Part shown: in pieces, positions 25,736-33,979 of the stretch
Position numbering within the stretch: position 1 is the stretch's first letter
How the letters are laid out: each line of letters begins with the position of its first letter
Assembly (NCBI GenBank): GCA_036788195.1
Contig: DAIQNX010000026.1
Location: forward strand, 1 to 39,744
DNA length: 39,744 nt
Direction: 5' to 3'
From: CALFXN01 sp937957815
GTDB lineage: Bacteria > Synergistota > Synergistia > Synergistales > Aminobacteriaceae
The notes under the pieces: generated by a model
What the model saw: only the letters and a program-made list of their open reading frames with translations
Database searches by the model: none
What the model was told of the DNA's origin: nothing
Translations under genes and position numbers: made by a program

Positions 25736-26409
25736 ATGGACGGACGATATCGACGATCAGGATTTCCGGCAGCGCCAGCAGCCGCACCGGAGGGCCCCAC
25801 GTTCCCGCCCCGCGAGAAACGATGACCGTCCCGCGCCCTTCCTGCCGGTGGACGTCGACGGATCGTCGACGCCGACGATCCGGAGCCGCGGAACGGGGGA
25901 GACCGGCCCGATATGGACGTCGGAGACATGCGCGATCCGGAAACGGTCCGCCGGCATCGCGGCGCTTCCGGTCACGACGACGGAAGCGAGGCGGAGCGAC
26001 CTCGCTTCGACCTCGCCCCGGGCGACGAGGAGAAGACGCCCCCCCGCAACGACGCCGAAAAGAATCCCCGGAGAGGAACAATATAAACGGAGATCCGTCT
26101 TCAGGAAAAAATCGATTCCCGCTGACGCGACGAACAGACAATCGGACACGAGAAACGCGACTGTCGCGAGGAAGATCCACGCCATCCAGAAATAGCCGAT
26201 GGTCGCGACCGCGCTTCGCGCGAGCGTCCATCCCCTGAGATCGAAGATGCGGACGAGAATGGGGGCGGACACCATCAGAACGCACCACCCGGCGATCGGA
26301 AGCCCCGCGCGCGGGCGCAAAACCCGGACATCGCCCGGAAGAACGCTCGGAGGACGATCGCGTACATCGATCCGTAGACGAGAAAAAACAGCGACACAAG
26401 GAGCGGCAC
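25734..26409 (-). pseudogene. Decayed metallophosphoesterase (YkuE-type, membrane-anchored)
   Basis: Remains of a calcineurin-like phosphoesterase lie in three frames. The N-terminal helix (VPLLVSLFFLVYGSMYAIVL, from a GTG at 26409 with GGAGGA upstream) is in one frame. The next membrane helices (GWCVLMVSAPILVRIFDLRG and IGYFWMAWIFLATVAFLVSD) and the first metal motif HVSDVHIGP (25901-25930) are in a second. The family's C-terminal end VIVSRGAGTWGPPVRLLALP is in a third. The metal-binding segments GDxxD, GNHD and GHTHGGQ, normally between the first motif and the end, are absent, so two internal deletions as well as frameshifts are implied. Only about 225 codons remain of the 370-400 usual. 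It is convergent with phoR. Confidence 0.8.
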
Positions 26410-26498
26410 GGGATTCCTCCGTTTCTTTTCTTCCGCGGGAACGGTGCCAGGCGCTCCGCGAAGAGTTTTTCCGATGTCCGGGGCGCAATTATATGGTA

Positions 26499-26504
26499 TA
26501 TAAT
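26499..26504 (+). promoter_or_regulatory. Candidate -10 element for the aminotransferase operon
   Basis: A perfect TATAAT sits in an AT-rich patch (26488-26505) within the 201-base divergent gap, about 107 bases before the aminotransferase start. No good -35 is seen. The leader between it and the ribosome binding site shows no obvious structure. Confidence 0.4.
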
Positions 26505-26610
26505 GACCGGATTCGCCCGGAATACGGCGGATCCCGACATCCGGCCGCATCCCGCTTCCGGGGAGCCGCGCGAACCCGCACGGCAGGGCCGGCAAGGAGG
26601 ACCGGACAGA

Positions 26611-27771
26611 ATGCCGCAAGACCAGCCCCGAATCTACCTCTCGTCGCCGCATATGAGCGGAGACGAACTCCCTCTTGTCAGAGAAGCGTTCGAGACGAAC
26701 TGGATCGCCCCGCTCGGCCCGCACGTCGAAGCCTTCGAACGGGAACTCGCGGAACGCGTCGGCGTCGCCGCGGCGCTCGCGCTCAACTCCGGAACCGCCG
26801 CCCTGCACCTCGGACTCAAGTCTCTCGGCGTCAGCCCAGGAGATCGGATCTTCTGCTCGTCGTTCACGTTCATCGCGAGCGTCTCGCCTGTCGTCTGGCT
26901 CGGCGCGGAACCCGTCTTCGTCGATTCGGAGCCCGACACGTGGAACATGTCTCCGGCGGCCCTCGAACGCGCGTTCGAAGACGCCGAACGAACCGGAACC
27001 ATGCCGAAGGCCGTCATTCCGGCGGATCTCTACGGCCAGACGCCGCGGATGGATACGATTCTCGCACTGTGCGACCGCTACGGCGTTCCGCTCTTCGAGG
27101 ACGCGGCGGAAGCCCTCGGCGCGACGTACAGGGGAAAGAGCGCCGGGAGTTTCGGCCGTTTCGGAGTGCTCTCGTTCAACGGAAACAAGATCATCACGAC
27201 CTCGGGCGGAGGGGCGCTCCTCTCCGACGACGCGGACGCGATCGCGAAGGCCCGCTTCTGGTCGACGCAGGCGCGCGACCCCGCGCCCTGGTACCAGCAC
27301 ACCGAGATCGGCTACAACTACCGCCTCAGCAACGTCCTCGCGGCCATCGGTCGGGGGCAGCTGAGGCACCTCGACGAGCGCATCGCGCAACGTCGGGCCG
27401 TCTTCGACACGTACGTCCGCGCATTCGCTGACATCCCGGGGATCTCCTGGATGCCCGAGCCCGAGGGATGCTTCTCGATCCGGTGGCTCTCGACGGTCCT
27501 CATCGATCCCGACGTCCACTCGGTCACGCCCGTCGGGCTCATGGAAGCGCTCGCGCAGGAGAACATCGAATCCCGCCCGCTCTGGAAGCCGATGCACCTC
27601 CAACCCGTCTTCGCGAACAACGCCTACTACCCGCACTCGCCGGAAGGGATCTGCGACGGGCTGTTCCGCCGCGGCCTCTGCCTGCCGTCGGGGTCCAACC
27701 TGACCGAAGAGCAGCAGGGCCGCGTCATCGCGATCGTCCGCCGGGTGCTGCTCACGGGACGTTCACGGTGA
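26611..27771 (+). CDS. DegT/DnrJ/EryC1-type sugar aminotransferase
   Basis: This is a 386-residue PLP-dependent aminotransferase that converts a nucleotide-linked keto sugar to an amino sugar. N-terminal IYLSSPHMSGDELPLVREAF and ETNWIAPLGPHVEAFERELA are typical. The substrate and PLP sites are ALNSGTAALHLGLKSLG, FEDAAEALGATYRGKSAGSF and FNGNKIITTSGGG, whose Lys should form the Schiff base. The protein resembles EpsN and PglE, the UDP-4-keto sugar aminotransferases. The ATG at 26611 with AAGGAGG ten bases upstream is chosen over the longer frame. It is coupled by GTGA overlap to a PglC/EpsL-like transferase, suggesting a shared role in making a lipid-linked amino sugar such as one of the bacillosamine type. 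The exact sugar is unproven. Confidence 0.92.
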   Translation: MPQDQPRIYLSSPHMSGDELPLVREAFETNWIAPLGPHVEAFERELAERVGVAAALALNSGTAALHLGLKSLGVSPGDRIFCSSFTFIASVSPVVWLGAEPVFVDSEPDTWNMSPAALERAFEDAERTGTMPKAVIPADLYGQTPRMDTILALCDRYGVPLFEDAAEALGATYRGKSAGSFGRFGVLSFNGNKIITTSGGGALLSDDADAIAKARFWSTQARDPAPWYQHTEIGYNYRLSNVLAAIGRGQLRHLDERIAQRRAVFDTYVRAFADIPGISWMPEPEGCFSIRWLSTVLIDPDVHSVTPVGLMEALAQENIESRPLWKPMHLQPVFANNAYYPHSPEGICDGLFRRGLCLPSGSNLTEEQQGRVIAIVRRVLLTGRSR

Positions 27772-28433
27772 CGGCTGGGACGGCCGAAAAAACGGCGCGT
27801 CCTGCGGCGGACGCCGTCAAGCGCCTTCTCGACTGCCTCGTATCCGGAGCGGCGATCGTCGCGCTGTCGCCGCTCTTTCTCGCGCTCGCGATCTTCGTGC
27901 GGCGGCGCATGGGGTCGCCCGTTCTCTTCCGACATCCCCGGGCCGGAATGGGAGGACGCCCCTTCGTCATGTACAAGTTCCGGACGATGACAGACGACCG
28001 GGACGAACGCGGCGCCCTCCTGCCGGACGAACGCCGCCTGACCCCGACCGGGATCTTCATGCGGCGGTTCAGCCTCGACGAACTCCCGCAGCTCCTGAAC
28101 GTTCTCAGGGGAGACATGAGCCTCGTCGGACCGCGCCCGCTCCTCGTCGACTACGTCCCGCTCTATACGCCGGAACAGCGGCGCCGGCTCGACGTCCTCC
28201 CCGGGATCACCGGATGGGCTCAGGTGAATGGGCGCAACGCGCTCTCGTGGGAGCAGAAGTTCGCGCTCGACACATGGTACGTCGATCACCGGAGCCTCGC
28301 GCTCGACGTTCGAATCCTGTTTCTGACCGCAGCGAGCGTCATCTCCGGCCGCGGTATCTCGCAGGACGGCTGTGCCACCATGCCGCGCTTCGAGGGAACG
28401 TCGTATGCCGGACGGACGGGAGAACACCGGTGA
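27768..28433 (+). CDS. Polyprenyl-phosphate sugar-1-phosphate transferase (PglC/EpsL/WcaJ family)
   Basis: This is a 221-residue initiating glycosyltransferase that moves a sugar-1-phosphate from a nucleotide sugar to undecaprenyl phosphate at the inner membrane. A re-entrant membrane helix lies at residues 18-42 (VKRLLDCLVSGAAIVALSPL). The catalytic core has VMYKFRTMTDDRDE, the Asp-Glu pair in FSLDELPQLLNVLRGDMSLV followed by GPRPLL, and PGITGWAQVNGRN. This is the short form with no extra membrane domain. The GTG start overlaps the stop of the aminotransferase (GTGA), and its own stop overlaps the next GTG. It likely starts a polysaccharide or glycan whose other enzymes are elsewhere. Confidence 0.92.
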   Translation: MTAGTAEKTARPAADAVKRLLDCLVSGAAIVALSPLFLALAIFVRRRMGSPVLFRHPRAGMGGRPFVMYKFRTMTDDRDERGALLPDERRLTPTGIFMRRFSLDELPQLLNVLRGDMSLVGPRPLLVDYVPLYTPEQRRRLDVLPGITGWAQVNGRNALSWEQKFALDTWYVDHRSLALDVRILFLTAASVISGRGISQDGCATMPRFEGTSYAGRTGEHR

Positions 28434-28996
28434 ACCTCCTCGCCATCTTCCTGCGTTTCTTTCGCATCGGAGCGTTCACGATCGGCGGCGGCGTCGTCAT
28501 GATCGGCGTCATCGAGGCGGAACTGCGCAACACGGAGCTGCTTTCAGACGACGAGATCTCCGATATGATCGTCCTCGCGACGGCCGTTCCCGGTCCGATG
28601 GCGACGAACCTCGCGTGGCTCGCGGGAGCTCGCCTTCCGAGACCCGGTACGACCGCACCATGGGGGATCGCGGGGTCGCTCGTCGCCGTCATCGGAACCG
28701 CGATGGCGCCGTTTCTGACGATCCTGTCGCTCTCGGGACTTCTGATCCGGTACATGGGAACTCCCTGGATGACCGCGTTCTTCCGAGGGGCTTCGGTCGG
28801 CGTCGTCGTGACGGTCGGCTGGGCGGTTCTCAGGATCACGCGGCTTGCCGTCACGGGGTGGCCCGAACTGGCGGGATACGCGACGACCATCTTTCTGCTC
28901 CTGGGAACGAAGATCCACCCGTTCCTCGCGCTCATTGGGGGAACGGCCGTCTGCGGGGCGCTGCTCTTCGGGAGGACGGCATGGAAACGATCCTGA
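28430..28996 (+). CDS. Chromate-type transporter, first half-protein
   Basis: This 188-residue protein is one half of a CHR (ChrA) family transporter. The N-terminal motif FFRIGAFTIGGGVVMIGVIE and the later TAVPGPMATNLAWLAGARL are the two conserved CHR signatures. About six hydrophobic segments follow. In many bacteria the full transporter is split in two neighbouring genes that work together, as with the next gene here. Members export chromate or possibly other oxyanions such as sulfate; many short ones have unknown substrates. It starts with GTG in a GTGA overlap with the sugar transferase, an odd functional pairing. Confidence 0.88.
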   Translation: MNLLAIFLRFFRIGAFTIGGGVVMIGVIEAELRNTELLSDDEISDMIVLATAVPGPMATNLAWLAGARLPRPGTTAPWGIAGSLVAVIGTAMAPFLTILSLSGLLIRYMGTPWMTAFFRGASVGVVVTVGWAVLRITRLAVTGWPELAGYATTIFLLLGTKIHPFLALIGGTAVCGALLFGRTAWKRS

Positions 28997-29523
28997 CGCT
29001 CGTCGCGGTCTTCGCCCGGATCGGGCTCGGCGCGTTCGGCGGGGGGCTCGCGATGATTCCGTTCTTCCACCACGAACTTGTCGCCTCGCACCCGTGGCTG
29101 ACGGAGACCGAATTCGGAGAGGTCGTCTCGCTCGCGCAGATGACCCCTGGCCCGATCGCGATCAACGCCGCGACGTTCGTCGGCTACAGACTCGCGGGCG
29201 TTGCGGGATCCATCGCGGCGACCGCTGCCGTCGTCGGCGCGCCGCTCCTCGTCCTCGGGACCATCCTGTGGCTCTTCTCGCGGGCCCACGGAAAGACAAA
29301 GAAAGCCGTCGACGCGATCCGGGCCGCGCTCCGCCCCGCCGTCGCCGGGCTGCTTCTCGTCGCCCTCCAGACGCTCGCCCGTCCACTGCTCTTCGGGGCC
29401 CCGGTCCTCTGGGCGCTTCTCGTCGCGTGCGTCCTGCTCTCGCGGGTCCGCGTCCTCGCGTCCTACCCGCAGCTTCTCATCCTCGCCGCGGCGGTCGCCG
29501 GGCTGCTGTTCCTCCGTCCGTAA
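28981..29523 (+). CDS. Chromate-type transporter, second half-protein
   Basis: This is a 180-residue partner of the preceding CHR half-protein. VFARIGLGAFGGGLAMIPFF and LAQMTPGPIAINAATFVGYR are the expected signatures, followed by five or six hydrophobic stretches and a leucine-rich C-terminus. The ATG lies 15 bases inside the previous gene, so translation is coupled. The 3' end overlaps the end of the convergent regulator gene (29477-30103) by 47 bases, leaving no room for a conventional terminator between the two operons. Confidence 0.88.
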   Translation: METILTLVAVFARIGLGAFGGGLAMIPFFHHELVASHPWLTETEFGEVVSLAQMTPGPIAINAATFVGYRLAGVAGSIAATAAVVGAPLLVLGTILWLFSRAHGKTKKAVDAIRAALRPAVAGLLLVALQTLARPLLFGAPVLWALLVACVLLSRVRVLASYPQLLILAAAVAGLLFLRP

Positions 29524-30103
29524 CCTCACTTCGCGGCACCTCGTCCGGCGTCGTTTCCCGACGCCCCGCGTTCCAGACGATCAGCGACCGGCCGGTCCCA
29601 AGACGGGAACGCAACGGCTCGAGTTCATCCGCCGAAAGCACGAGCGTCCGGATCTTTCTGCGGATGATCCCCTCCAGCTTGCCGACGAGGGAATCGAGGT
29701 AGGCCCGGTCGATCTCGCCGACGAGGACGAGGTCGATGAGCCCGGAGTCGACGCCGCGCGCGTAGTCCCCCGTGATGAAGGCGAGTTCGACGTTCCCGAG
29801 CCGCGAGACGATCTGCTCGACGACCTGGTCGATCCCCGTCACCTTTCGGACGATTTTCTGAAGCTCGGGGAAGAGCGGATGGCGTTCGTTCGCGCGATAG
29901 AGCCGCGTCCGCCCGTCTCCCTCCTCCGCGGCCGCTTCGAGAAATCCCGCCTTCGAGAGGCGGTTCAGTTCCACGCGGACGGAGTTCGTCGATTCGCCGA
30001 ACTCGTCGGCAAGTCCGCGAAGATAGGCGCTCGTGCCGGGATTCAGGAAGAACTTGAGGAGGAGCTTCAGGCGGGTCTTCGACGTGATGAGGGAATCGAG
30101 CAC
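29477..30103 (-). CDS. Winged-helix regulator with degenerate nucleotidyltransferase-like domain
   Basis: This is a 208-residue protein. The N-terminal winged helix (about 1-70, LITSKTRLKLLLKFFLNPGT and FGESTNSVRVELNRLSKAGF) binds DNA. It is followed by a domain with ITGDYARGVDSGLIDLVLVG (about 108-127), a worn form of the GSxARGxxxxxSDxDL nucleotidyltransferase motif. The first Ser is Asp and the acidic pair is mostly lost, so catalysis is unlikely and the domain may sense a nucleotide or nucleotide sugar. Similar proteins accompany surface polysaccharide gene clusters in several phyla. It starts with a GTG three bases after fcl, so it is co-transcribed with gmd-fcl and may control them or the neighbouring glycan operon. 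Confidence 0.8.
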   Translation of the reverse strand: MLDSLITSKTRLKLLLKFFLNPGTSAYLRGLADEFGESTNSVRVELNRLSKAGFLEAAAEEGDGRTRLYRANERHPLFPELQKIVRKVTGIDQVVEQIVSRLGNVELAFITGDYARGVDSGLIDLVLVGEIDRAYLDSLVGKLEGIIRRKIRTLVLSADELEPLRSRLGTGRSLIVWNAGRRETTPDEVPRSEVTDGGTAARRPPRRG

Positions 30104-30106
30104 GGA

Positions 30107-31051
30107 TCATTTCCCCCGGACGGGGGCGGTCGCGTGGAGGTAATCCGCGTACGTCCGTTCGATTCCGTCCCGCAACGCGATCGAATGTCGCCACCCGAGA
30201 GCATGAAGGCGCGTGACATCGAGAAGCTTCCGGGGCGTCCCGTCGGGCTTCGACGCGTCCCACCGGATCGTGCCCCCGTACCCGACGACGTCCCGGACGA
30301 TCGTCGCCAGCTCGCGGATCTCGAGGTCCTCGCCCGTCCCGATATTCACGATTTCCGATCCGTCGTACGTCTCCATGAGGAAGACGCACGCGTCCGCGAG
30401 GTCGTCCACGTGGAGGAACTCGCGCCTCGGCGTCCCGGTCCCCCAGAGAACGACCTCCGGCGCCCCGGACCGCTTCGCGTCGTCGAACTTCCGGATCATC
30501 GCGGGCAGGACGTGCGACGTCTCGATGTCGTAGTTGTCGCCGGGTCCGTAGAGGTTCGTCGGCATGACGGAAATGTAATTCGTCCCGTACTGCCGGTTGT
30601 ACGACCTGCAAAGCACGATTCCGGCGATCTTCGCGACCGCGTAGGGTTCGTTCGTCGGTTCGAGCGGCCCCGTCAGGAGCGCCGACTCCGGGATCGGCTG
30701 CGGCGCGAATTTCGGGTAGATGCACGAACTTCCGAGGAAGAGGAGCTTTGTCGCGCCGGACAGGTAGGCCGCGGTGACGACGTTCGCCTGGACGACGAGA
30801 TTCTCCCTGATGAAATCGGCCGGCCAGGTGTCGTTCGCGTGGATTCCGCCGACCTTCGCGGCCGCGAGGACGACCCAGTCGGGCCGTTCGGACCGGAAGA
30901 AAGCGTCCGTCGCCGCGGCGTCGAGAAGATCGAGCTCGCTCCGCGTCCGCGCGACGAGGGAATCGTACCCCTTCGCGACGAGTCTGCGGAAGATCGCACT
31001 CCCGACGAGGCCCCGGTGTCCCGCGACGTAGACGCGCGGCGACGGCGTCAT
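30107..31051 (-). CDS. fcl: GDP-L-fucose synthase
   Basis: This is a 314-residue short-chain dehydrogenase-type epimerase/reductase that converts GDP-4-keto-6-deoxymannose to GDP-L-fucose using NADPH. It has the Rossmann motif VYVAGHRGLVGSAIFRRLV at the start, AAAKVGGIHAND near residue 66, the catalytic Ser in FLGSSCIYPKFAPQPIPES and YAVAKIAG (Tyr-x3-Lys) near residue 136. NLYGPGDNYDIETSHVLPA and GTPRREFLHVDDLADA are specific to the Fcl/WcaG family. The start overlaps the gmd stop by one base. With gmd it completes the two-step GDP-fucose pathway from GDP-mannose; no fucosyltransferase lies in the window. Confidence 0.95.
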   Translation of the reverse strand: MTPSPRVYVAGHRGLVGSAIFRRLVAKGYDSLVARTRSELDLLDAAATDAFFRSERPDWVVLAAAKVGGIHANDTWPADFIRENLVVQANVVTAAYLSGATKLLFLGSSCIYPKFAPQPIPESALLTGPLEPTNEPYAVAKIAGIVLCRSYNRQYGTNYISVMPTNLYGPGDNYDIETSHVLPAMIRKFDDAKRSGAPEVVLWGTGTPRREFLHVDDLADACVFLMETYDGSEIVNIGTGEDLEIRELATIVRDVVGYGGTIRWDASKPDGTPRKLLDVTRLHALGWRHSIALRDGIERTYADYLHATAPVRGK

Positions 31052-32163
31052 CAGCAGTCCTCCAGCGCGGGCCCCATCGCGTAGCCCGCGTCCGAACAGA
31101 GCTTGTCGCGGCGGAACAGTTCGAGATCGCTCTTCACCATCCGGCGGACGAGTTCGGGGAACGGGACCTTCGGCTCCCAGCCGAGATCGCGCTTCGCCTT
31201 GGACGGATCGCCGAGCAACAGTTCGACTTCGGTCGGACGGAAGTACCGCGGATCGACCTCGACGAGCGTCTCTCCGGTCGCCGCGTTCACGCCCTTTTCG
31301 TCGACGCCGCTCCCCCGCCACTCGACGGCGATTCCGACCTCTCCGAACGCCCGCTCGACGAATTCGCGGACGGAGTGGGTCTCCCCCGTCGCGAGGACGA
31401 AATCGTCCGGCTTCGAATGCTGCAGGATCCGCCACATGCCCTCGACGTAGTCCGCCGCGTGCCCCCAGTCGCGCTTCGCGTTCAGGTTGCCGAGATAGGT
31501 CTTCTTCTGGAGTCCGAGCGCGATCTTCGCGACGGCGCGCGTGATCTTCCGCGTGACGAACGTCTCGCCCCGGCGTTCCGATTCGTGGTTGAACAGGATT
31601 CCGTTGCTCGCGAACATTCCGTAGGCCTCCCGGTAGTTGACCGTGATCCAGTAGGCGTAGAGCTTCGCGGCGGCGTAGGGGCTCCGCGGATAGAACGGCG
31701 TCGTCTCCCTCTGGGGCGTCTCCCGAACCTTTCCGTAGAGCTCGCTCGTCGACGCCTGGTAGAAGCGCGTCGTCTCCCCGAGACCGAGAATCCGTATCGC
31801 CTCGAGGAGGCGCAGTGTTCCGAGCGCGTCGGAATTCGCCGTGTACTCGGGTTCCTCGAACGAGACCTTCACGTGGCTCTGGGCGGCAAGGTTGTAGATT
31901 TCGCGGGGACGGACCTCCTGGATGATCCGGATAAGGTTCGACGAATCGGTCAGATCCCCGTAGTGGAGCCTGAAGCGCGGGCGCCCGCCGCCGGAACCGG
32001 CCGATTCGTGGAGATCCTCGTACAGGTGGTCGATACGCCCCGTGTTGAACAGGGAGCTTCGCCGCTTGATCCCGTGAACCTCGTACCCCTTCGACAGCAA
32101 CAGCTCCGAGAGGTACGCCCCGTCCTGCCCCGTAATGCCCGTAATCAGCGCGTGCTTCGTCAT
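31051..32163 (-). CDS. gmd: GDP-mannose 4,6-dehydratase
   Basis: This is a 370-residue enzyme that removes water from GDP-mannose to give the 4-keto-6-deoxy sugar. The N-terminus is LITGITGQDGAYLSELLLSK, followed by HGIKRRSSLFNTGRIDHL. The catalytic segment is FYQASTSELYGKVRETPQRE (Thr/Ser and Glu) with PYAAAKLYAYW (Tyr-x3-Lys). NHESERRGETFVTRKITRAV and LNAKRDWGHAADYVEGMW are conserved. The ATG is preceded by GGAGGA. It is the first gene of gmd-fcl-regulator, and a near-consensus promoter lies about 100 bases upstream. Confidence 0.96.
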   Translation of the reverse strand: MTKHALITGITGQDGAYLSELLLSKGYEVHGIKRRSSLFNTGRIDHLYEDLHESAGSGGGRPRFRLHYGDLTDSSNLIRIIQEVRPREIYNLAAQSHVKVSFEEPEYTANSDALGTLRLLEAIRILGLGETTRFYQASTSELYGKVRETPQRETTPFYPRSPYAAAKLYAYWITVNYREAYGMFASNGILFNHESERRGETFVTRKITRAVAKIALGLQKKTYLGNLNAKRDWGHAADYVEGMWRILQHSKPDDFVLATGETHSVREFVERAFGEVGIAVEWRGSGVDEKGVNAATGETLVEVDPRYFRPTEVELLLGDPSKAKRDLGWEPKVPFPELVRRMVKSDLELFRRDKLCSDAGYAMGPALEDC

Positions 32164-32262
32164 CAGGAATCCTCCAGGATCGAGATTCGTTCCCTCAAAA
32201 ACGCGGACTCGAATCTTCCGGTATTCCGAGTATTTTTCCTACTCGCACCTGCTCTATCCGCG

Positions 32263-32291
32263 ATTATAGGAACCGGGTCATTTTCTGTCCA
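32263..32291 (-). promoter_or_regulatory. Promoter of the gmd-fcl operon
   Basis: On the minus strand TGGACA (32286-32291) is separated by exactly 17 bases from a perfect TATAAT (32263-32268). This is the best promoter match in the window. The -35 lies inside the last codons of the preceding secreted-protein gene on the same strand, and the -10 is just after its stop, leaving a leader of about 95 bases before gmd. Confidence 0.75.
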
Positions 32292-33963
32292 GCGGTCGGG
32301 CCAGCATGAGTGGGACCAGAAACAGAACTATCGCGAGTGAGTACCCGTTCGTACCGCATCCGGTTTTATCCTCGCCACGTCCCGATACGGGCGAAGGGAC
32401 CATTGGCGTCGTCGTCTGGCTGGGACGCCATGTAGGGGTCAGTTCTGGAACGGAAGTCGGGACGGGTGTTGCGGACGGAGAAAGTGATGGCATCTGGGTG
32501 AGAATTGCCGTCGGCGACGGGATAACTTCGTAGCTCCATGTCGCGCCTTCCCTGATCGCACCGTACGTGTCGGTCGCAACGAGGCGCCAGAAGACCGGCG
32601 ACGAATCGCGCAGCGAGTCCGGAAGATCCACCGAAAGGACGGCTTCTCCGGATAGAATCTTCGCGCCTTCTTCGAGAAAGTCCGTTTTCCACTTCGCATC
32701 AGAAGCGTAGACGGAGTACGACACGCCGTCGCTCTCGTCGTCGCTGCACGCATTCCATGACAGAGCGTCCGGAGGGGCCGCGAGTACGCCGGCGTCCGGA
32801 GGATTCGGCCCCGACGGCGCCGATGGCGGTTCGTTCCGGACAAGAAGCGTTTTCACCGCACGCGACAGCGCATCCCAGTACGACACGACGACCGCGTCGC
32901 CGGAAAGAGCCGCGGCGCAGCGGCTGCCGAGAACGGAATCGGGATCCGGGACGTGAATCCGCCATTCTCCCGTCCGGTCCGTCAGCATCCGGACACCTCC
33001 GGCCGTTCCGCCCGAATAGAAGACGTACGACTTTCCGCGACGGTCCGTCAGACTCGTCGCAAACCCACCGGTTCCCGGAGCGGCATCGAGAGTGTCCGGA
33101 GCGCTCCAGACGTCTCCGGAAAAGATGCGGCAGCAGAGATTCCTCTTTTCGACGTTGCCGGAATTGTTCTTGAAAAAAGCGGCGAGAGATCCGTCAGGAA
33201 GTGGAAGGAGCGATACTCCGTCCAGAGATTCGAACCCCTCCGTAATTCTCGGCTTTGTCCAGATATTGTCATGATACGGGTAGTTTCTGTACTTGAGCAC
33301 CATCGTATCGGTTCTGTAATACGCGAAATGCATCATTCCACTTGAATCGATAACGATATCGCAGGATGCTCCCGCAGAATACTGCATTCTCCCATCGAGG
33401 TCGATGATCTTATTCGCCAGAAGAGTTCCGGAGGTCGGGGAAATCAGTTTCGGCAGCCCATTGTTCGGATAGAGGGTATCCCGCGTCACGATAAGGGTCC
33501 ACGGAATCCCGACGCGATCGATGGCAAGCGAGAGGCCTTGTTCCTTCGCGGAAGGCATCTCCCCGACGTACTCCTTCGAAGCGACCTCCCACCCGGCGCC
33601 CGGACGCCCCCTGGCCGTCATCAGCGAATGTCCGCGCGGCGTGTGATACCAGACCGCGAACAGATCTCCGTTTCCGAGCGTGCAGCACCGGCCCCACGTT
33701 CCGGAATCGCAGGCCGCAGAGAGAGCCTCGAAGCTCCATGCGTCCGGACCACCCCATGCGAGGCGAGCCCCCGTCGTCACGCCGTCGGAATACAGCACCG
33801 CGATCCCCCAATCCCCCACCGCGACGGAAGTCCGGCAGGGGTTCGGCTGCGGCTCGACGAGATGGACGTCCCAGCTCAGGGCAAACGCGTCGGGACCGGA
33901 TGCGGAAACGATCAGCAGGGCGCACGCAACGAAAAGAGACCGAATGCGACGACGCAAGGACAT
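32278..33963 (-). CDS. Secreted beta-propeller-like protein with Synergist-CTERM-like C-terminal anchor
   Basis: This is a 561-residue surface or exported protein. The signal peptide is at residues 1-28 (MSLRRRIRSLFVACALLIVS, cleavage near FALS). Residues 30-370 are beta-rich with repeated phrases (LAIDRVGIPWTLIVTRD, IDSSGMMHFAYYRTDTMVLK, SLTDRRGKSYVFYSG) resembling sialidase-type propeller blades. Residues about 375-485 look like a fibronectin type III module. Residues 490-530 are Pro/Thr/Ser-rich. The end has GCGTNGYS followed by a hydrophobic helix (about 543-555) and the tail RPLDRK, like Synergist-CTERM sorting signals, with Cys536 the likely processing site. The ATG at 33963 has GGGAG upstream. 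No enzymatic residues were identified. Its base composition is somewhat less GC-biased than its neighbours. Confidence 0.75.
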   Translation of the reverse strand: MSLRRRIRSLFVACALLIVSASGPDAFALSWDVHLVEPQPNPCRTSVAVGDWGIAVLYSDGVTTGARLAWGGPDAWSFEALSAACDSGTWGRCCTLGNGDLFAVWYHTPRGHSLMTARGRPGAGWEVASKEYVGEMPSAKEQGLSLAIDRVGIPWTLIVTRDTLYPNNGLPKLISPTSGTLLANKIIDLDGRMQYSAGASCDIVIDSSGMMHFAYYRTDTMVLKYRNYPYHDNIWTKPRITEGFESLDGVSLLPLPDGSLAAFFKNNSGNVEKRNLCCRIFSGDVWSAPDTLDAAPGTGGFATSLTDRRGKSYVFYSGGTAGGVRMLTDRTGEWRIHVPDPDSVLGSRCAAALSGDAVVVSYWDALSRAVKTLLVRNEPPSAPSGPNPPDAGVLAAPPDALSWNACSDDESDGVSYSVYASDAKWKTDFLEEGAKILSGEAVLSVDLPDSLRDSSPVFWRLVATDTYGAIREGATWSYEVIPSPTAILTQMPSLSPSATPVPTSVPELTPTWRPSQTTTPMVPSPVSGRGEDKTGCGTNGYSLAIVLFLVPLMLARPLDRK

Positions 33964-33979
33964 CGAATCACTCCCGGAC

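Noticed and set aside
26611..28433. Complete bacillosamine (pgl) pathway
   Set aside because: Only aminotransferase-like and phosphosugar-transferase-like genes are present. The dehydratase and acetyltransferase are not seen, so the sugar cannot be named.
32278..33963. LPXTG-type sortase anchor in the secreted protein
   Set aside because: No LPxTG-like motif precedes the final helix. The GCG followed by a helix and basic tail fits the Synergist-CTERM type better.
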